Of a stretch of DNA of 64,000 bases, positions 1 through 7,675 are shown in pieces. Position numbers and translations under genes: made by a program. Every line of letters begins with the position of its first letter. The first letter of the stretch is position 1. The stretch comes from Sinobaca qinghaiensis (GTDB taxonomy: Bacteria; Bacillota; Bacilli; Bacillales; Marinococcaceae), in assembly GCF_003610495.1 (NCBI RefSeq), contig NZ_RAPK01000007.1, positions 62,001 through 126,000 of the forward strand, written 5' to 3'. The notes under the pieces were generated by a model. The model worked only from the letters and a program-made list of their open reading frames with translations. It searched no databases and was not told the origin of the DNA.

Positions 1-9
1 TGGTCTCTG

Positions 10-393
10 TTACTCTTTTACCAGCTTTTCTTTATTGTTCTGAAACAGCTGGACCGCTAAAAACAGAAGAGACGTAAGCAGAAGCAGCGTCAGCCAGTTC
101 CCGTCATCATAACTGTTTGTCACAATCAGGTAGGCAAACACAAAGCAGTACATGATAGTAGCATAAATCATTTTAGAGCCGGCCTGTCCTTTGGTCTTTT
201 TATTGTACCGCGTACCGCCGACCACCTTTTCTTCTTTCTTATATGTAAAATACCAGTATAAAAAGGTAATGGCGCTTGTGCCAAGGCTCAGCCCCCAGCT
301 TACGTCGCTTTCTTTTACAACAAAGGTAAAAGGGACGGCAATAACAAATACAAGAGCCGCGTAAATCACAGCAAATTTCAATCGATCTTCCAT
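10..393 (-). CDS. Small integral membrane protein, unknown function
   Basis: The product is about 127 residues with four hydrophobic segments, two before and two after a lysine-rich middle loop, so it should sit in the cytoplasmic membrane. I chose the inner ATG at 393 because AAGGAGG lies just upstream; a longer frame to 438 has no such site. No enzyme motif is visible and I do not recognise the family. A consensus sigma-A promoter lies 35 to 70 bases upstream, and its -35 box is part of a LexA-like palindrome, so damage-inducible expression is possible but unproven. Confidence 0.75.
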   Translation of the reverse strand: MEDRLKFAVIYAALVFVIAVPFTFVVKESDVSWGLSLGTSAITFLYWYFTYKKEEKVVGGTRYNKKTKGQAGSKMIYATIMYCFVFAYLIVTNSYDDGNWLTLLLLTSLLFLAVQLFQNNKEKLVKE

Positions 394-427
394 AACGTCC
401 TCCTTGTCACCTGTTTCTTCTCTTTCT

Positions 428-462
428 ATTATAAGCATATTGCTCTGTTAGAACAATGGTTC
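428..462 (-). promoter_or_regulatory. Sigma-A promoter overlapped by LexA-like palindrome
   Basis: On the minus strand, TTGTTC (451-456) and TATAAT (428-433) are separated by exactly 17 bases. The -35 box is inside GAACCATTGTTC (451-462), which matches the Gram-positive LexA pattern GAAC-N4-GTTC. About one such 8-base match is expected by chance in 64 kb, so the placement on the promoter is the main argument. Confidence 0.55.
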
Positions 463-580
463 CTTTCTGCCGGGAGATAGTTAATCCAATCAGCTGCCAG
501 GTCGTATAATGCTAAAGAACTGGAATATTAATTTTTGAAATTTTTTATATTTTGACTTTTTTCTATTGAACATTTCATAG

Positions 581-586
581 TATAAT
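581..586 (+). promoter_or_regulatory. Putative -10 box for the riboswitch transcript
   Basis: TATAAT lies 20-25 bases upstream of the riboswitch aptamer. The best -35 candidate, TTGACT at 552, is too far away (23 bases), so the promoter class is uncertain. Confidence 0.4.
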
Positions 587-605
587 AAAGAAAATTACCA
601 ACCTT

Positions 606-690
606 CAGAAAAAGGCTACGCTGTTGAAAAGCAGTTTCGCAAAGTTACAGGTCTAAGGCATATCATGCTAAGACGGCTGGACCGCCTGGG
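606..690 (+). ncRNA. Cyclic di-GMP-I (GEMM-I) riboswitch aptamer
   Basis: The sequence shows the GEMM-I landmarks in order: a short helix capped by a GAAA tetraloop (CTGTT-GAAA-AGCAG, about 620-634), the conserved CGCAAAG block at 638-644, the GGTCTAAGG receptor-side segment at about 650-659, and the complementary GCTAAGACGGC half at 667-677. The family binds c-di-GMP and controls downstream genes. It lies 27 bases upstream of a SinI-like gene and opposite a diguanylate cyclase gene. I cannot define the expression platform; no clear terminator separates aptamer and start codon, so control of translation is more likely. Confidence 0.85.
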
Positions 691-716
691 GAATACTCCT
701 AAAGGTGTGAGGGTTG

Positions 717-851
717 ATGACCAAACAGAACGAAAAGAAGCTGGACCACGAATGGATGGCGTTGATTCTCGAGGCTAAAAAAACTGGACTTACCGTTGAA
801 CAGGTCAGGGATTTTCTGCACTACGCGGACGATACAAAAAAGAAGCCGTAA
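717..851 (+). CDS. SinI-type anti-repressor
   Basis: This 44-residue protein has the SinI signature: LDHEWMALILEAKKTGLTVE followed by a short helix and a charged tail. In Bacillus, SinI binds and inactivates SinR, the repressor of biofilm matrix genes; the matching segment in B. subtilis SinI is the hook that contacts SinR. The start ATG at 717 has AAAGGTG nine bases upstream. The gene follows a c-di-GMP-I riboswitch directly and ends in a strong terminator, so it appears to be a one-gene transcript controlled by c-di-GMP. No sinR is visible in the window. Confidence 0.85.
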   Translation: MTKQNEKKLDHEWMALILEAKKTGLTVEQVRDFLHYADDTKKKP

Positions 852-872
852 ATGTACGGCTTCTTTTTTTAT
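839..872. terminator. Bidirectional terminator
   Basis: AGAAGCCGTA / TACGGCTTCT hairpin with a T-run after it and an A-run before it, overlapping the end of the sinI-like gene and serving the convergent diguanylate cyclase gene. Confidence 0.9.
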
Positions 873-875
873 ATG

Positions 876-1784
876 CTAAATAATATTTACCTGGTTTTTC
901 CCACGGTCTTTTGCGCCATACAGGGCCTGGTCTGTTTTCTTTAATATGGCTTCCATCGAATCCCTGCTGGAAAAATGGGAGCCGCCTATGGAAATATTAA
1001 GAGTTATCGGGTACGGGTTGCCTTCATTATTATTCTGCTGCTGCACAACACTGAGTATTTTAGACGCTACTTTATTTAAGCCGGCCTTATTTGTTCCAGG
1101 CAGCAGAACAGCAAATTCATCGCCGCCGACTCTGGCCAGTATATCCGTTTTTCTCGTGGATTCGCCGATCAGCATAGCCAGCTGTTTAAGCACAATATCT
1201 CCTATCTGATGGCCAAAGAGATCGTTAACGGCTTTAAAGTTATCTACATCAATAGCCAGCAGCGATAAGCTGGCACCGCTTCGTTGAAGCATCGCGATTT
1301 CCTGCTCCAGCCGGGTTTCGAAATACCTGCGATTGTATAACCCGGTCAATGAATCGGTTTCTGCCTGATGTTTGAGCTGCATTTCCAGCAGTTTCTGCTT
1401 TGTTACGTCTACGTGGCGGATTACGACACCCTCGCTGCCGCTTCCATTTACGACAAGCGGCGTAGCCTGCATCACGTTCCACCTTTTTTCCGTCGCCGTA
1501 TGACAGGAATATTCATACGTGAAATATTTTTCTTTTCCTGACAAAATAGAAAGCAGGCCTTCATGAACATAGGCGTTGGTTTCCACAGCCTGCATGTAGT
1601 TGACCCCAACCCCCTGAATATCAAAAAGACGGCTGCTGCTGGTAGACTCACGAATCCATTCATCATTTACGAAAAGTATCATTCCGGCACGATCGATCAC
1701 ACATATTTGATCTCCAAGGGAATTCAAAATGGATTTGCTAATTTCGGACTGATCGATCATGGTTTCTTTATTATCCATTTTCAC
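876..1784 (-). CDS. Diguanylate cyclase with PAS domain
   Basis: This enzyme should make c-di-GMP from two GTP. An N-terminal PAS-like sensor (about residues 10-130, ending in the typical VDVTKQK linker) is followed by a GGDEF domain starting at TDSLTGLYNRR. The active site is intact (RVGGDEF) and an RxxD inhibitory site (RKTD) lies five residues before it, so product feedback is likely. No membrane segment is seen, so the protein is cytoplasmic. The start is uncertain: GTG at 1784 has GAGAGG at good spacing; ATGs at 1778, 1793 and 1823 are alternatives. It converges with the riboswitch-controlled sinI-like gene, so it may supply the local c-di-GMP signal. Confidence 0.9.
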   Translation of the reverse strand: MKMDNKETMIDQSEISKSILNSLGDQICVIDRAGMILFVNDEWIRESTSSSRLFDIQGVGVNYMQAVETNAYVHEGLLSILSGKEKYFTYEYSCHTATEKRWNVMQATPLVVNGSGSEGVVIRHVDVTKQKLLEMQLKHQAETDSLTGLYNRRYFETRLEQEIAMLQRSGASLSLLAIDVDNFKAVNDLFGHQIGDIVLKQLAMLIGESTRKTDILARVGGDEFAVLLPGTNKAGLNKVASKILSVVQQQNNNEGNPYPITLNISIGGSHFSSRDSMEAILKKTDQALYGAKDRGKNQVNII

Positions 1785-2304
1785 GGCAAGCATCCTCTCC
1801 AGAATAAATTCCCCGGACCACATTCAGTGAGTGTATATACCTTTAGTTTAATATAAGTATATAAGAAAGTTCTCTTTATTTCACTAAAAATATACAATAA
1901 TTTCCACATCTATTCACTATATTTTATTTTTACACAGCTGCTGTATCACCCTACATTAACGTTTTCTACTCTCTATTCCCTTGATTTGGATATTTATAAC
2001 GCTATCTTTTAACATTTATCTACTGTACATACGATATTTCACTGTTGTCTTATTCTCTCTTAAAAGACATAAATTTACTAAAGGAAAACTCCAGGTTATA
2101 AAAACGAGGATTATTTGCAGTTTTATATTTTGTGAAAATAATATGGTTTGTGAAATTTTATTAACGTCTATTCATGCTTTTAAAAAAAAGAGACACGTTT
2201 CAGAAAATGGAAAATGGTGAATGATAGTAAAAGAAGTACCCGGCTATGCTTAGATGTATCTGCAGTAACGTATAAAACAATTATTTGATCAGGGGGGACA
2301 TACA
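1785..2304. other. Intergenic region, no gene seen
   Basis: About 520 AT-rich bases. A 79-codon frame on the plus strand (1981-2220) has no ribosome binding site and looks random. The last 25 bases hold the binding site of the next gene. Confidence 0.6.
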
Positions 2305-2466
2305 ATGGCAAAAGCAGTAGACGATATCAAAAATGATGAAGTAACACTGACGCTTGATTACGATGAAGTAGCCGTTCTTCTCGGCATGCTGAATACGCTC
2401 CGCGGCGATAAAAAACGGAACGTGCAGCCCTTTATAGATGAATTGTCTAATCCGGAAGAAAAATAA
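2305..2466 (+). CDS. Small acidic protein, unknown function
   Basis: The frame encodes 53 residues and starts with ATG eight bases after AGGGGGG. The middle has a helix-like hydrophobic stretch (LDYDEVAVLLGMLNTLRG) flanked by charged ends. I do not recognise a family. It is a single-gene unit: a strong terminator follows at 2488. Codon use and the strong binding site make it a likely real gene despite its length. Confidence 0.75.
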   Translation: MAKAVDDIKNDEVTLTLDYDEVAVLLGMLNTLRGDKKRNVQPFIDELSNPEEK

Positions 2467-2487
2467 ATAACCGGAAGCAGGCACGGC

Positions 2488-2524
2488 AGCCCCTGACTTC
2501 CACCGCGGAGTCAGGGGTTTTTAT
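2488..2524. terminator. Bidirectional terminator
   Basis: CCCCTGACT / AGTCAGGGG stem with a ten-base loop, then TTTTTA. It separates the small plus-strand gene from the minus-strand membrane protein gene. Confidence 0.85.
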
Positions 2525-2885
2525 ATCCTCTTCTGTGCCGTGTATATAATAAGAGAACGACGAGGAGCGGTACCGTCGTTACGCCTGTTAAAAACCAATT
2601 CGGCCCGTCTGCCTGCAGAACAGCTGCCAGCCCCAGCAGAAAGAATACTGTGGTACCTACAAGCAGAAGATGCAGCACTCTTCGATCAAAAGTTCTCCTT
2701 TCCTGCTTAGTGCCGGATGCTAAATGCAAGTCAGGTGATATAAAAAATCCGCACACGGCTCCCGTTATGATCATGCTGAGAACCAGCATTCAATCAACGG
2801 CTCCCTCTACGACAAAACCAATTAGAAATCCAGCTGCAGCAAAGATGACTGTATACACCACAGCTGGTTTTATCCGTCTTTTCAT
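2511..2885 (-). CDS. Membrane protein with in-frame TGA at codon 32
   Basis: Reading from ATG at 2885 gives 31 residues with one membrane helix (VIFAAAGFLIGFVV), then TGA (2790-2792), then 92 further residues with two or three more helices in the same frame. The ATG overlaps the stop of the upstream gene as ATGA, which argues that this is the true start and the second frame is not an independent gene. TGA may be a nonsense mutation (for example from TGG), or, because this organism decodes UGA, a selenocysteine. A perfect ATGCTG/CAGCAT hairpin begins directly after the TGA, but that is closer than usual for a bacterial SECIS. No Cys homologue is known to me. Confidence 0.6.
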
Positions 2886-3136
2886 TCGGGTGCCGCCAGT
2901 TTATTTAACTCTACGTAAATATCTTCCTTTTCGCATTCTCCATACAAAAACGAGGCCGTTGTACTCATTACATCGTAAAAGGCCCGATGTCCTTCTTTAG
3001 TATTATCCAGTCCTACTTCTTTCATGACCGTAAGTTCTATTTCATTAAATTCCTGCTCTTCCATGGCTTCGCTGATATACTGTTCCATCGAGACAATATA
3101 ATGATTTACCATTTCCTCCGGGATGGGGCTTTTCAT
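2882..3136 (-). CDS. Small acidic cytoplasmic protein, unknown function
   Basis: I place the start at ATG 3136 (AAGGA nine bases upstream), giving 84 residues beginning MKSPIPEEMVNHYI; a longer frame to 3217 lacks a binding site. The protein looks helical and acidic with no membrane segment or known motif. Its stop overlaps the start of the following membrane protein gene (ATGA), so the two are translationally coupled and probably act together. Confidence 0.7.
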   Translation of the reverse strand: MKSPIPEEMVNHYIVSMEQYISEAMEEQEFNEIELTVMKEVGLDNTKEGHRAFYDVMSTTASFLYGECEKEDIYVELNKLAAPE

Positions 3137-3336
3137 CTGTATCAATCCTTTTTTAGTATGATGAAGCAAATATAACATGTTCTGCAGGTCTTGTGAAAAG
3201 CCCTGCCGGGATGGCATATAATCTCCTGCGACCTTCAGCCCAGCTCCCTTATTACTGATTTTCTGTAAGCGCTATCCGTTATTTAACGAATAATGATATA
3301 ATTTCCAAAAATATGTTTATGCAAAGGGGAGTTCTC

Positions 3337-3759
3337 ATGAGCAGCAGCCTGATTGACCGCGCCGAACTGGCCAACTATTTATATAAAGATTTATTTGATA
3401 AAATCCATGCAAGCACCAATAGACGGCTTTACTACCCATCCCCATCCGACTCTACTATTCTTGCGGGGCTCTCCCTCCAGTTTAACGATAAACAGGAACT
3501 CAACGACTTCTGCAGCCGTCTTCAACATCACTACCGTGCCTGCGATTCCCCACAGCTAAAACCGCTGCTCGTTTATGATATCGACCGGGACCTTGCCCTG
3601 GCTGTAAAAGAAGCCGGTTTTTCTATATTTAACGGATATGAGGTTACCCCCATCCCTAAATCAACTTTTATTGCTATAAACGCTGCCCGGCATACGGCAG
3701 AAGCGGACGGCAGCCATCGTCTGGATCTGACGTTAAAATTATATCCAAAAGGTGCCTGA
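3337..3759 (+). CDS. Conserved-looking cytoplasmic protein, unknown function
   Basis: The product has 140 residues starting MSSSLIDRAELANYLYKD; AGGGGAG precedes the ATG at 3337 by five bases, so I prefer it over the upstream ATG at 3313. There are no membrane segments. The middle (LAVKEAGFSIFNGYEVTPIP) suggests an alpha/beta fold, but I do not recognise the family. It is a single-gene unit ended by the terminator near 3830. Confidence 0.7.
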   Translation: MSSSLIDRAELANYLYKDLFDKIHASTNRRLYYPSPSDSTILAGLSLQFNDKQELNDFCSRLQHHYRACDSPQLKPLLVYDIDRDLALAVKEAGFSIFNGYEVTPIPKSTFIAINAARHTAEADGSHRLDLTLKLYPKGA

Positions 3760-3825
3760 TGCGGGCTCAGCTGTTTTCACAGGAGGACCCCCTATACGAT
3801 ATTAAAATAAAAGCGACGAACAAAA

Positions 3826-3872
3826 AAAGCCGGGGCATTCTCCAATGAGAAGAAGCACCGGCTTTTTTAACT
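3826..3872. terminator. Bidirectional terminator
   Basis: AAAAAAAGCCGG / CCGGCTTTTTT outer stem with an inner CATTCTC / GAGAAG hairpin, between convergent genes. Confidence 0.85.
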
Positions 3873-3877
3873 ATTTT

Positions 3878-4129
3878 TTAGTTATCCTGCTTCGCCATAT
3901 TTCTAATCTGCAGGTTATCCTTAACCATAAGCGCCCGTTCTTTTTCTCCAGTTGGTCCATCCGTTTCTACAGCCATACCCTGATCCCGGATATACTCCAT
4001 AAAGCTGTTCAGCTCTACCGTGGACAGGCCTTCAATTTCTCCCCGGTCCAATAATTCATTCCACTCGTTAATGTTTTCGTCAAGGCATTTTTTGACAAAG
4101 AAATCGATCACTTCCTGATTAAATTCCAT
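3878..4129 (-). CDS. Small acidic protein, unknown function
   Basis: The frame gives 83 residues, acidic and helical, with a clear GAGG binding site before ATG 4129. No motif or family is recognised. It is the last of three small same-strand genes (4732 to 3878) with short gaps, possibly one transcription unit ending at the terminator near 3850. Confidence 0.7.
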   Translation of the reverse strand: MEFNQEVIDFFVKKCLDENINEWNELLDRGEIEGLSTVELNSFMEYIRDQGMAVETDGPTGEKERALMVKDNLQIRNMAKQDN

Positions 4130-4166
4130 GATTAGCCTCCTCTGATTTTAATGCTTTTGCTCTTTA

Positions 4167-4460
4167 TTATTTTATTAAACTGGTCAGCTGTCTGTGCAGT
4201 TCAGCATCAAATTCAACTACATATTCCGTGATGCCCGCGGTCTTTGTTTCTGCGCCTATCCCATTTGTATCATCTATACAGATAACTCTATAGTCCTTTT
4301 CTTTCGATAACTCTTTTGCTTTTTTTGCATCTGCATCCTCTATTATTAAATGAGAATAGGAACCATCAATTAAGTCAAACAAAGGCTTCGCCTCGGTTCC
4401 TTCGTGAATATCTTCTGAGAGTCGTTCTCCCTGTTCATATACTTTAATGCTGACTGACAT
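4167..4460 (-). CDS. Small soluble protein, unknown function
   Basis: I start it at ATG 4460 (MSVSIKVYEQGERLS), which follows TAGGAGGAAT; the frame is open to 4508 but has no site there. The 97 residues predict an alpha/beta fold with hydrophobic strands (SHLIIEDADA, YRVICIDDT). No family recognised. Neighbours on both sides are other small genes on the same strand. Confidence 0.7.
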   Translation of the reverse strand: MSVSIKVYEQGERLSEDIHEGTEAKPLFDLIDGSYSHLIIEDADAKKAKELSKEKDYRVICIDDTNGIGAETKTAGITEYVVEFDAELHRQLTSLIK

Positions 4461-4525
4461 ACTATTCCTCCTAAGGTATTTTAGTAAGCTATACCCTATT
4501 TCAAACAAGATAAATAGTACTATTC

Positions 4526-4732
4526 TTATTTTGTATTTTCGTGAAACGTTACGTTAATAACCTCGTCCGGGCTGAAGGCAGCAGATTCCTCAGCACTGCC
4601 GATAATCTGGTACGTTCCGCCATGCTTCATTAATTGACTTCTCAACTCTTCCAGGTCTGATTCACTCGTTTTTCCCTCCGGCAGCACAATATCTTTATAG
4701 CTTCCGTCCAACAGTATGACTCGTCCATACAT
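4526..4732 (-). CDS. Small soluble protein, unknown function
   Basis: Starting at ATG 4732, nine bases after GGAGG, the 68-residue product (MYGRVILLDGSYKDIVLP...) looks like a small beta-rich protein. It ends in an FHENTK tail. It is the first of three small genes on this strand. No function can be assigned. Confidence 0.65.
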   Translation of the reverse strand: MYGRVILLDGSYKDIVLPEGKTSESDLEELRSQLMKHGGTYQIIGSAEESAAFSPDEVINVTFHENTK

Positions 4733-4936
4733 GGTTACGATCCTCCTCAATGATACGGCTGTTTACCCTATTCCCGAAAAAAGAGAGAAGAACCTATTAT
4801 TGGATTATTTTTTTACATTTCATTAAACATAAGCTGTCCTAAAAGTCTATTAAGCAGACAAAACTCTTATATATAAAAAGATTAGAACAAAACCAGGCGG
4901 AAGCTTTCGGCAGAGATGAGTATTGGGATAAACGGA

Positions 4937-4981
4937 AAACACCTCGGCTTCCTGTTGATAGGAATACGAGGTGTTTTGATG
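4937..4981. terminator. Hairpin terminator
   Basis: AAACACCTCG / CGAGGTGTTTT with a 20-base loop. It lies between the last host genes and the decayed prophage segment and could work in both directions. Confidence 0.75.
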
Positions 4982-5033
4982 GATCTCTTTTTTCTCATTA
5001 AAATTCACAAAGTAGGTTTTGGGACAACATCTA

Positions 5034-5237
5034 TTATTTCAGATACTTGTCTATAGATACATTCACTTCGCTTTTACGCTTATTAAAATTTTCTTCGGTT
5101 GTTAATCCTTCTTCGATCATAATATCTTTTAGTACTTCTACACTTTTAGCAGCATCTATTAATGCCTCGCGATTGTGCTGGGTGATAGCTTCTACCTCTT
5201 TAGAGCGCTTTTCGGATTCCTTTGATTGTTCCTTCAT
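5034..5237 (-). CDS. Small charged helical protein, unknown function
   Basis: A 67-residue, strongly charged, probably coiled-coil protein (MKEQSKESEKRSKEVEAITQ...). GGGGG precedes ATG 5237 by five bases. No family is recognised. It lies at the edge of the decayed prophage segment and may be phage or host. Confidence 0.6.
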   Translation of the reverse strand: MKEQSKESEKRSKEVEAITQHNREALIDAAKSVEVLKDIMIEEGLTTEENFNKRKSEVNVSIDKYLK

Positions 5238-5375
5238 GAGATCCCCCTAAATATGTGGCTTACCACCATTCTGAAACCCATCAGGGGAAAAAGCGAATAA
5301 TTTGTTTATCAACCCCGGCTCTTTAAAATAAGCACTTTCCGGACGATCTTGTCAAAAACCTCTGCATGCGCAGAC

Positions 5376-5663
5376 TTATTCCTTGTAGTAGGTGTAATCT
5401 TCTCCATACACTCTGGACCAATAGCTTGCCTTCACTACTCCTGTATAGATAGTATGCAGCCCCAGGAGTATTACAATAACCATCACAAACCTCATCTGTG
5501 ACGTGTTAACTGCTGTAACTGCATTCCCTAGTACATCATATACAAGCGATCCAAACCCAAACAGCAAATAACCGCCAATAGCTGTCATAAACAAATACCC
5601 GGCACTTACTAAAATAATTAAGAGAACGTTCAATCGATTCTTTTTCACTATATTCACCATCAT
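5376..5663 (-). CDS. Small membrane protein, possibly a remnant
   Basis: The frame encodes up to 95 residues with two long membrane helices (LLIILVSAGYLFMTAIGGYL and VMVIVILLGLHTIYTG). No good ribosome binding site precedes the start. A second open frame upstream (about 5600-5810, containing LKECTDILINDGEYSEKE) overlaps its beginning in another phase and reads like a real protein, so the two may be pieces of one frameshifted gene. It lies in a region where other genes are broken. Confidence 0.45.
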   Translation of the reverse strand: MMVNIVKKNRLNVLLIILVSAGYLFMTAIGGYLLFGFGSLVYDVLGNAVTAVNTSQMRFVMVIVILLGLHTIYTGVVKASYWSRVYGEDYTYYKE

Positions 5664-5793
5664 TTATCAATATGTCTGTGCACTCTTTCAACTGCTTATA
5701 TGTATTTCTTTCCCTGTACACAGTAATCACATCATACAACTTCCAGTGAACTCCTGCAATCTCAGTGAATAAATTATAAGCCGAATATCGTTC

Positions 5794-6048
5794 TTATGTC
5801 AGGGACCATATACGCCTCCTCCAGCTATACTTGCTGATAGGTGCCCTGTTTATCGATTCCTCTGAATAACTCCGGCTGTCGCCTATCTCCATCCACTCAA
5901 TAGCAAACGCCATGCTCTCAATCATACTATTCACTTTCGATTTATCTTCTTTATCCTGGGGATCCGTTGAATTGTATGTGTTGGTGAGCTGCTGCAGGCT
6001 TTTTTTATTTTCTCTGTATTCTTCAATGAGCTGGTCTGTGAATAGCAT
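5794..6048 (-). pseudogene. Truncated, frameshifted sigma-like late regulator
   Basis: The first 55 or so codons match the intact gene at 15507-15998 almost residue for residue (MLFTDQLIEEYRENK..., then NSMIESMAFAIEWME). After that the reading frame shifts: the continuation RGIDKQGTYQQV appears in another phase and hits a stop, and the DNA-binding region 4 is missing altogether. It should not give a working regulator. Confidence 0.85.
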
Positions 6049-6062
6049 GTATTTTCCCCTTT

Positions 6063-6134
6063 GAAATAAAAAAAGAGAACACCAAGTAACAGCAAAATGC
6101 TGTCGTTCAGTGTCCTCCAGATGACTGGTAGAAC
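6063..6134 (-). repeat. Cargo-junction repeat with terminator hairpin, copy A
   Basis: One of three related copies (others at 16011-16084 and 17601-17661). On the minus strand it reads GTTCTACCAGTC, then a stem whose halves are AGGACACTGAACGACAGCA and the matching TGGTGTTCTC, followed by a T-run. It starts within four bases of the stop codon of the preceding gene in each case. Confidence 0.8.
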
Positions 6135-6137
6135 AAT

Positions 6138-6896
6138 TTAACCTTTTGGTAAATTAAACTTTTTCTTTATATCTTTCCAGTTTCCCTCAACATCTTTTAA
6201 CATACTCTTCGATATCTTAGAGAAATTACTAATATCTCTTTCTTCTACTTTGTCATCGGTTGTTTCTAGACGAATTTGGTTATCATCTTGTAAAAACATC
6301 ATTAAACTATTTCCGCGGTTTAAAAATTTGAGAAATCTCTTTATTTGAATATAATCTTCAGAAGGCACTAAAGAAAATTGTTTGAGATTACTTTCTATTT
6401 TTGCAATTACTTGTTCATTTTTCCTCGCTAATTCATTAGCTTTTAAGTTAGTAATGCTTCCATCTCAATATGATTTATAGGAATTTAATATGTTGTCAAT
6501 TTTTCTTTCATTATCTAACAGAACTTTTCTATATTCATCTCTCTGTTTAATACGGTCTCTGTGTTCAGCTTGTTTTTCGGACAGTTTATAGGTTATAACG
6601 CCTACAAAAGCAGCTGCAATTGTTCCGAAAAAACTCATCCATCCACCAGGAGAAACCTCATTAAAAAAATTGATTATATTATTCAGAAATCCTCCCCCCT
6701 CATCCTGCTTCACTCTCTTAACTTTACACTGGTAGGTAATAATCTTTACCTCTCCATGATCCGGTAATTCCTCCAATTTAGCCTTATCACCGCTACATAT
6801 AGTAGCAAGCGGTTTATTTCTCTTAAGTATATCAATATCAAGGCTTCTCGTCTGCATATCTATATCAATATTTTCCATTTTATCCAAGTGCTCCAA
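6138..6896 (-). pseudogene. Phage cargo gene with in-frame TGA; small-protein/membrane-protein fusion
   Basis: Reading from ATG 6896, about 60 residues resemble the small phage protein whose remnants occur at 18508-18700 and 16923-16985 (ELPDHGEVKIITYQCKVKRV). Then follow a membrane helix (FFGTIAAAFVGVITYKL) and a charged helical region, interrupted by TGA at 6465-6467. The same frame continues for 108 codons to TAA at 6138. A nonsense mutation is the simplest reading given the decay nearby. Selenocysteine insertion cannot be excluded in this genome, but no hairpin follows the TGA. The C-terminal part is unknown. Confidence 0.65.
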
Positions 6897-7256
6897 CCCT
6901 ATAATTCATTTAATTTATCTGAATCTATTTCTCTCGTAGTATGATTATTATTCACTATTGGAGAAATAATATTATCCGCTCATATGTTTAACCCGTCCAG
7001 CTTCTCTTTTAAGTTCACGCTTTTCTTGCGTATACTGTATATCTCTTCTCTATCCCGTCTCTGTACCGTATCCATGCGATCATGAACATATCCCTTTCTG
7101 ATCCCATATTTTTAGAATCCTATCTGCTGCTCATGCGTTAGGCTAATATGACAATCACCAGCTTTTTTATAAAATTAAAACTCACAATACCTTTTCTATA
7201 CCTTTTTTAAGCCCTGAATAAGGTCTTTTCGATTTTATAGTATAGATTTCTGGCCA
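6897..7256. other. Degenerate non-coding stretch of the older prophage
   Basis: No open gene. 6905-7090 is clearly related to the 18721-18900 region (LNRLNIRADN-like codons are still readable) but carries several stops and frameshifts. 7100-7256 aligns loosely with 18930-19020, including the phrase TATGACAAT.ACCAGC. Confidence 0.65.
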
Positions 7257-7487
7257 TAAAAAACTCCAGCGCCTTCTCTTTTCAGAGTAAGCGCTGGAGT
7301 TCTAATTCTATTAACAGCAGTCGCTGTCGGAGGCGCCGTCCATTACAAGGCCGGACTGTCCTTCACTATTGGTTTGTACGTCCAATGTGATGTTCTCGAC
7401 GTGTGGAAGCACCTGCTTCTCAATCGCTACGTCGATGCCGTTGATTTCGCGTCTTTCATCATCTTCTGCCGGCTCATCCAGAGCCTA
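7257..7487 (-). repeat. Left prophage attachment repeat: orphan 3' end of the HesB-like selenoprotein gene
   Basis: This matches 20593-20823 at roughly nine positions in ten, including the terminator hairpin (CCAGCGC...GCGCTGG type) and the last 57 codons of the HesB-like gene. Translation differs at one residue only (MDGASDSDCC here, MDGGSDSDCC in the intact gene); the other differences are nearly all silent. Similarity stops after GGCTCATCCAGAGCC. It has no start codon and is read here as the displaced 3' end left by phage integration. Confidence 0.85.
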
Positions 7488-7631
7488 ACCCCTTATTTGA
7501 AGGCTTTTATCGGCTTTTGTAATGCATGATGTATCTATATTCATTCGATATAAACATCATTGTTTGTTAGAGTTTTTCAATATGCCGTGACCATAATGTG
7601 ACCAACTATATAATTATAATTATGTTTTAAA

Positions 7632-7643
7632 GAACGTTTGTTC
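7632..7643 (+). promoter_or_regulatory. LexA (SOS) box
   Basis: GAACGTTTGTTC fits the Gram-positive LexA pattern GAAC-N4-GTTC and lies 33 bases upstream of the YolD-like gene, a family whose members are LexA-controlled in Bacillus. Confidence 0.8.
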
Positions 7644-7675
7644 GTGTGTAATAGCTCTTAAAAGGAGGTGATCGC

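Larger units (their letters stand above)
4990..7256. mobile_element. Decayed end of an older prophage
   Basis: This segment repeats, in the same order and orientation, the content of the right part of the neighbouring prophage: a sigma-like gene (5794-6048 against 15507-15998), the junction repeat (6063 against 16011), a cargo gene (6138-6896), and a small-gene remnant (6905-7090 against 18721-18876). Most reading frames are broken here. It abuts the left copy of the hesB 3' end at 7257, so I read it as the remnant of an earlier phage that used the same attachment site. The left boundary is approximate. Confidence 0.6.

Noticed and set aside
1981-2220. 79-codon hydrophobic frame
   Set aside because: AT-rich, no binding site, no recognisable pattern.
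7257-7487. Intact second HesB-like gene
   Set aside because: It has no start codon, no UGA/Sec segment and no 5' half; it is only the 3' end.
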